Shown here: positions 60,612-64,000 of the stretch, in pieces
Layout of the letters: each line of letters begins with the position of its first letter
Position numbering within the stretch: position 1 is the stretch's first letter
The notes under the pieces: model-generated
Told to the model about the DNA's origin: nothing
The model's input: the letters and a program-made list of their open reading frames with translations, nothing else
Databases searched by the model: none
Source: Cinnamomum chago
Taxonomy: Eukaryota > Streptophyta > Magnoliopsida > Laurales > Lauraceae
Assembly (NCBI GenBank): GCA_038049695.1
Contig: CP142452.1
Location: 107,331,001 to 107,395,000 of the forward strand
Direction: 5' to 3'
Length of the DNA stretch: 64,000 nucleotides
Position numbers and translations under genes: made by a program

Positions 60612-61772
60612 AAAACAGCTCTGAATTGGGACCAGCGACTACGGATAGCATTGGATATTGCACAAGGTTAACATGACTTTGTGGTTTTTTTTTCCGTTAT
60701 TTCAAGTTATCTTTTGTACTATTGTGTTCGACGGTCAGTTTGAGTTTTTTATGTAGGATTGGAGTATTTGCATACTGGTTGCAAAGCATCGATAATTCAC
60801 AGAGATATGAAGACGACAAACATCCTATTGAATGAAAGATTTGAGGCCAAGATAGGGGACTTTGTGTTGTCCAAGGTTTTCTTTAATGATGATGAGCAAA
60901 CTCACATTTCAACATTAGTCAAGGGAACCTCTAGGTACCTTGATCCAGAGTACGTTCTCAGTCACTTGCAAATGAATTTGCTTTCATTTGCCTTTCAAGA
61001 GAAACTTTGTTGATATCTTTTTAGGCCATGAGTTTGTGCATGGTAAGCCAATCATATTTCATACCATTCATCTCAAAGGACTAACCATAGATAGAGCATC
61101 ACCCCCAAAAATATAAAAAATTATTTTGAGGGACTACATGAATGTATACTATTTTGTCCTCTTTTTGAGGGATTAGATGACACCACGGGAAGATATTTTC
61201 GGTTACGGTCAGTGGGACCCATGGGATGAACAACATGCATTGTTAAACACTGGGTCTGCCGTGATGTTGAGGATTCTATAATTCCTCCTGGTTTAGAGGA
61301 CCTTATTGCTTAGTCATCATTATCAAGGCCTCTTCCATGTATAATTTGTTCACAATTAAGTAGCTTATGTAAGAATGTCTTTCTTTGTAGGTACTTCCAT
61401 TCCAACAACTTGACTGAGTAAAGCGACGTCTATGGCTTTGGAGTCGTCCTGTTAGAGATGATCACAGGCCAGCCCCCAATTATCCGAAGTAGTACAAATT
61501 ATGAGAAGAGGAACCTAGTCTATTGGGCAAGGCCTATAATTGCAACAAGAGACATACAAGCTGTTTTGGACCCAAGGTTGGAAGGTGACTATGATGCTAA
61601 TTTCCTTTCAGAAGTCGCAGAAATTGCACTGGCGTGCACGCCACCAAGATCCATAGAGCGGCCGACCATGACCACCATTGTAGCTGAGTTAAAGGACTGT
61701 CTAGGAACTGAGACAGCTGTTGAAATAAGCTGCAGCCCGGAGATCGGACAAGTGGGAACGATGTCCAGTTGA
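60612..61772 (+). pseudogene. LRR receptor-like kinase, kinase-domain remnant
   Basis: Three exon pieces are visible: 60612-60666 (LNWDQRLRIALDIAQ), 60757-60949 (GLEYLHTGC, then [11 protein letters not shown], then [19 protein letters not shown]) and 61391-61772 (YFHSNNLTE, VYGFGVVLLEMITGQP, to the C-terminus). Splice sites are good (AG at 60755-60756, GTACGT at 60950, TTCTTTGTAG to 61390), with introns of 90 and 441 bp. The order is that of plant LRR-type receptor kinases, with HRD and the catalytic-loop N present. Defects: the 5' half is cut off by the copia LTR, DFG is DFV (60858-60866), and a TAA lies at 61419-61421. Non-functional as it stands. Confidence 0.9.
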
Positions 61773-61944
61773 AGAAATGACTTTTCCAAGGTAGTGGGAC
61801 TTGGCATCACATGTAGTTCGAGTTCCAGGTGAAGAAATGATTTTTAAATGCTACTTTAGATGGCTTTGGTTCAGTAAAACATTTTTACAGGTAAATAGTC
61901 ATATCTCATACCATAAGAATGATATATATATATATATATATATA

Positions 61945-62131
61945 GGACTGCTCCCCTACACTGTAGTCCTCCTTAATATCAGCTGCAGGTATGTGAAACC
62001 ATGCCTTCACATGCCCTACACTGCTCCCCTCACATGCCTGCAGGTGATATTAAGAAGTGCTGCAGTGTAGGGGAGCAGCCCTAATATATGCAGCTAATAT
62101 TAAGGAGGGTTGCAGTGTAGGGGAGCAACCC
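61945..62131. mobile_element. MITE-like fold-back element between TA microsatellites
   Basis: The left end GGACTGCTCCCCTACACTG.. (61945-61988) is repeated in inverted orientation at 62045-62081 and again at 62091-62131 (..GTGTAGGGGAGCAACCC). Each arm also shares CCTTAATATYAGCTGCAG. Long (TA)n runs flank both sides (61922-61944 and 62134-62150), compatible with insertion into TA repeats. No coding capacity. I cannot assign a superfamily. Confidence 0.6.
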
Positions 62132-62155
62132 TCATATATATATATATATATTGTG

Positions 62156-63478
62156 ATACTGTGTCGTGACTTGTCACATTTGGTTGTTTATAAATACCTA
62201 AGTAGTTTCTAAACAATGATGACTTGTTTTTTAGATTTGTGGTATTACTAGTGTACTTGCATTTCCTTAATTGCTAGTGTGACACACTCAAAATCCATAT
62301 CAATACCCGTACCAAGCACAAACATTTAAGGCTTAAATGGAGAGAATTTCAATTTTAATAGATGAGAAAGACAAATTAAAGAAATCACCACAGATTCAGC
62401 CATGAATAGAAATCTTTTAAGTGGTATTTCCTCATTTTAAAAAAATTCAACACTTTGTATCAATTTCCACCGCTAGAGCAAAGGAGGAGCAGATTCAAAC
62501 ATGTTTTCGATTTTCAAATTCGAAACCCTAGAACAAAGAGGGATTCAAAGAATTCCGGTAGCAATTTATAATAGGGGAAATGAAAATCAAAGTCAAAATA
62601 CCTAAAAACAAAGATTAGTGCGAACCAATTCCAGCCTTGGAGTCTGGATGCAACTTTTTCTTCGCTCCTTTTCTACCAAATCGTGATTCGTCGTGACTCG
62701 TCAGCAACTAAAATACCTCTGGTGTAGTAGGGCCCACCTAAACTGCTAAGTATGTATGTACCCTCACTAATCACTCAGATAAGATAAGGGAGATGGGCCC
62801 TCATCATATAAGAAATGCTTGAGATTTTTTTTAATGTTCTAATCAAAGTGTATTAAACATGATCAATCAAAATTGCAAAAGCTGGGTTGGGACCTTTTGG
62901 ACAATCGAGAGAAGGTAAGAATTAAGATTTGGCTTGAATTAAATGCGGGGCTTTTAAAGATGTAAGGGGATTGGTTTGTGGACTGGTTCAGGGACTGCAA
63001 TTATACAGTTCCTGTAACTGGAAAAATATAGACAGAGTTGTTTTAGTCAAAAGGTTTGGTGGGGCTGATTTGTGCTGGATTTGAAAGGCATATCGTAGAG
63101 TTATGGTTTAGGATTTAATATGAATCCAAAAATAGTTTAGTCACAATAATAGCAGCAGTAGTTCACCGATCAAAACAATAAATAATGGAGGATGGATCAA
63201 AGTGGAGTCTTCACATACATCTTTGAGCCGATACTGGTCTTTTGAAAATCTTTTGATGTGTTTCAAGATACCATGCCATAAGTTCCTTGTAGCAAAGATA
63301 TTAAGATCGGGTCCAGGATTACGAGAAAGCGCAGCTAAACAAGAAACTCTAGAGCCAAGTGAAGATGAAATGTGGCTAACTAACATATAAGTGAAGACAT
63401 CATAAACATGAAAAGAAGGCTAGTAGAAGCATAATGAGTAGCATCAGCAAAAAGAATAAAATGAATTAACAAAATAAC
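62156..63478. other. Intergenic or intronic sequence without recognised genes
   Basis: I see no convincing exon, RNA gene or repeat boundary here. Short frames exist on both strands (63141-63390), but they match nothing I know. If the GOS12 exon at 63479 belongs to a live gene, the part next to it would be its intron, and the following exon (EFRRIKGN-type in the family) was not found. Confidence 0.5.
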
Positions 63479-63676
63479 CTGTGTAAACTCATGAAGTATG
63501 TCCCTGTGCCTCGTCAGCTTCTGTGCAACTGAAGTAGTAGGGGTTGCAGATGTAGCACATCGACTCATTGCATCATTGATATCTAGTAGCTTCTCAAGCA
63601 AGGACTGGATTTCCATTTCCATGGACTGCCATGACCGATTGGATCCAACGGTTGGTGATCCAATATCAGCATAAGC
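63479..63676 (-). CDS. GOS12: GOS12-type Golgi SNARE, one internal exon (partial gene)
   Basis: This 198-bp exon is flanked by AG acceptor (63678-63677) and GT donor (63478-63477) in sense. It encodes 66 residues including DIGSPTVGSNRSWQSMEME, IQSLLEKLLDIND and KLTRHRDILHEFTQ. These match the N-terminal region of plant GOS12, a Qb-SNARE of Golgi membranes that takes part in vesicle fusion between Golgi and ER or within the Golgi. No stop or frameshift lies within the exon. Neighbouring exons were not found: the one upstream would lie beyond CACTA-like sequence at 63720, the one downstream left of 63478. The gene could be live with long introns or a fragment. Confidence 0.82.
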
Positions 63677-63719
63677 TGAACCAATATTATAATTAACAGT
63701 GAGAGACAAGGCGTTTATC

Positions 63720-64000
63720 CACTACAAAAAAAAAGGCTTTTAGTCTCGCTTTTAAATTGCGCTTTTGTGTCGCTTTTACAATAAATTGACATAGTATGGT
63801 CTGATATGTTACTTTAGAGGAGGAGTAAACGATGAGGAGGTTTGTTGTGTCACTTTTATATAACACAACACACAAAACAAATCTATGTCTCATTTTATTC
63901 TTAAAGTGACACTAGCGGAGCAAGTTTTTAAAATAATCACTACACCATTTGGGTAATTTTGCAACGTTTTGCCCCCCAAAGCCCCAATGCCCCAAGCCGA
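63720..64000 (+). mobile_element. CACTA-like transposon ends
   Basis: CACTACAAAAAAAAAGGCTT at 63720 resembles the terminus of plant CACTA transposons, followed by the sub-terminal TTTTAGTCTCGCTTTTAAAT. A second, different terminus-like sequence, CACTACACCATTTGGG, begins at 63938, suggesting a nested insertion. Neither opposite end is in the window, so this rests on the terminal motifs only. Confidence 0.45.

Noticed and set aside
63141..63390. Possible further SNARE exon or gene
   Set aside because: The translated frames do not resemble the next GOS12 exon or any family I recognise.

Overview
The window is plant nuclear DNA, almost certainly from an angiosperm. It holds Ty1-copia LTR retrotransposons whose primer-binding sites match the plant initiator tRNA-Met, an intron-containing LRR-type receptor-kinase remnant, and one exon of a GOS12-type Golgi SNARE. 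There is no bacterial-style gene organisation. The species cannot be named from the sequence.

Layout. Positions 789-55460 are one giant composite insertion: a head-to-tail array of LTR-internal-LTR-internal units that share LTRs, with sense on the minus strand. Two related families are interleaved. Family B has a 1918-bp LTR and a 4128-bp internal region (period 6046). Family A has a 1768-bp LTR and a 4011-bp internal region (period 5779). Along the plus strand the order is: LTR-B, B1, chimeric B/A LTR, A1, LTR-A (split by a solo LTR), partial LTR-B, B2, partial LTR-B, LTR-A, A2, LTR-A, A3, LTR-A, A4, LTR-A, partial LTR-B, B3, LTR-B, B4, LTR-B. The whole array is bounded by one 5-bp target-site duplication, TTGTC (784-788 and 55461-55465). 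It sits inside the 3' internal end of another element of the same group that runs on the plus strand. The A block sits inside a B LTR with its own duplication (ACCCT), and a solo LTR sits inside an A LTR with a third (GTTTT). The simplest reading is serial nesting followed by in-situ amplification through unequal recombination between LTRs.

Each unit is non-autonomous. Its only long reading frame is the C-terminal half of a copia Gag: coiled coil, one CCHC zinc knuckle and a lysine-rich tail. Protease, integrase, reverse transcriptase and RNase H are absent. The frame is open in A1, A3 and A4, loses its last 11 codons in A2, and carries the same internal stop in all four B copies. Downstream of gag, about 1.8 kb of apparently non-coding DNA in every unit is a train of roughly 20 inverted repeats. 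The loop of each displays variants of one motif (TATAACTA on the plus strand, TAGTTATA in the element's sense). I do not recognise this as a described structure, and it is the best candidate for something new here.

Right flank. The plus-strand element's 3' LTR (55543-57271) lies in a G-run of a minus-strand LTR (57272-58909). That LTR interrupts a decayed copia pol (58910-59976). The pol belongs to an element whose 612-bp 3' LTR (60000-60611) splits an LRR receptor-kinase pseudogene (60612-61772). Beyond lie a fold-back MITE-like element (61945-62131), a minus-strand GOS12 exon (63479-63676) and CACTA-like transposon ends (from 63720).

All coordinates and junctions were read by eye. The array copies are nearly identical, so copy number depends on correct assembly.
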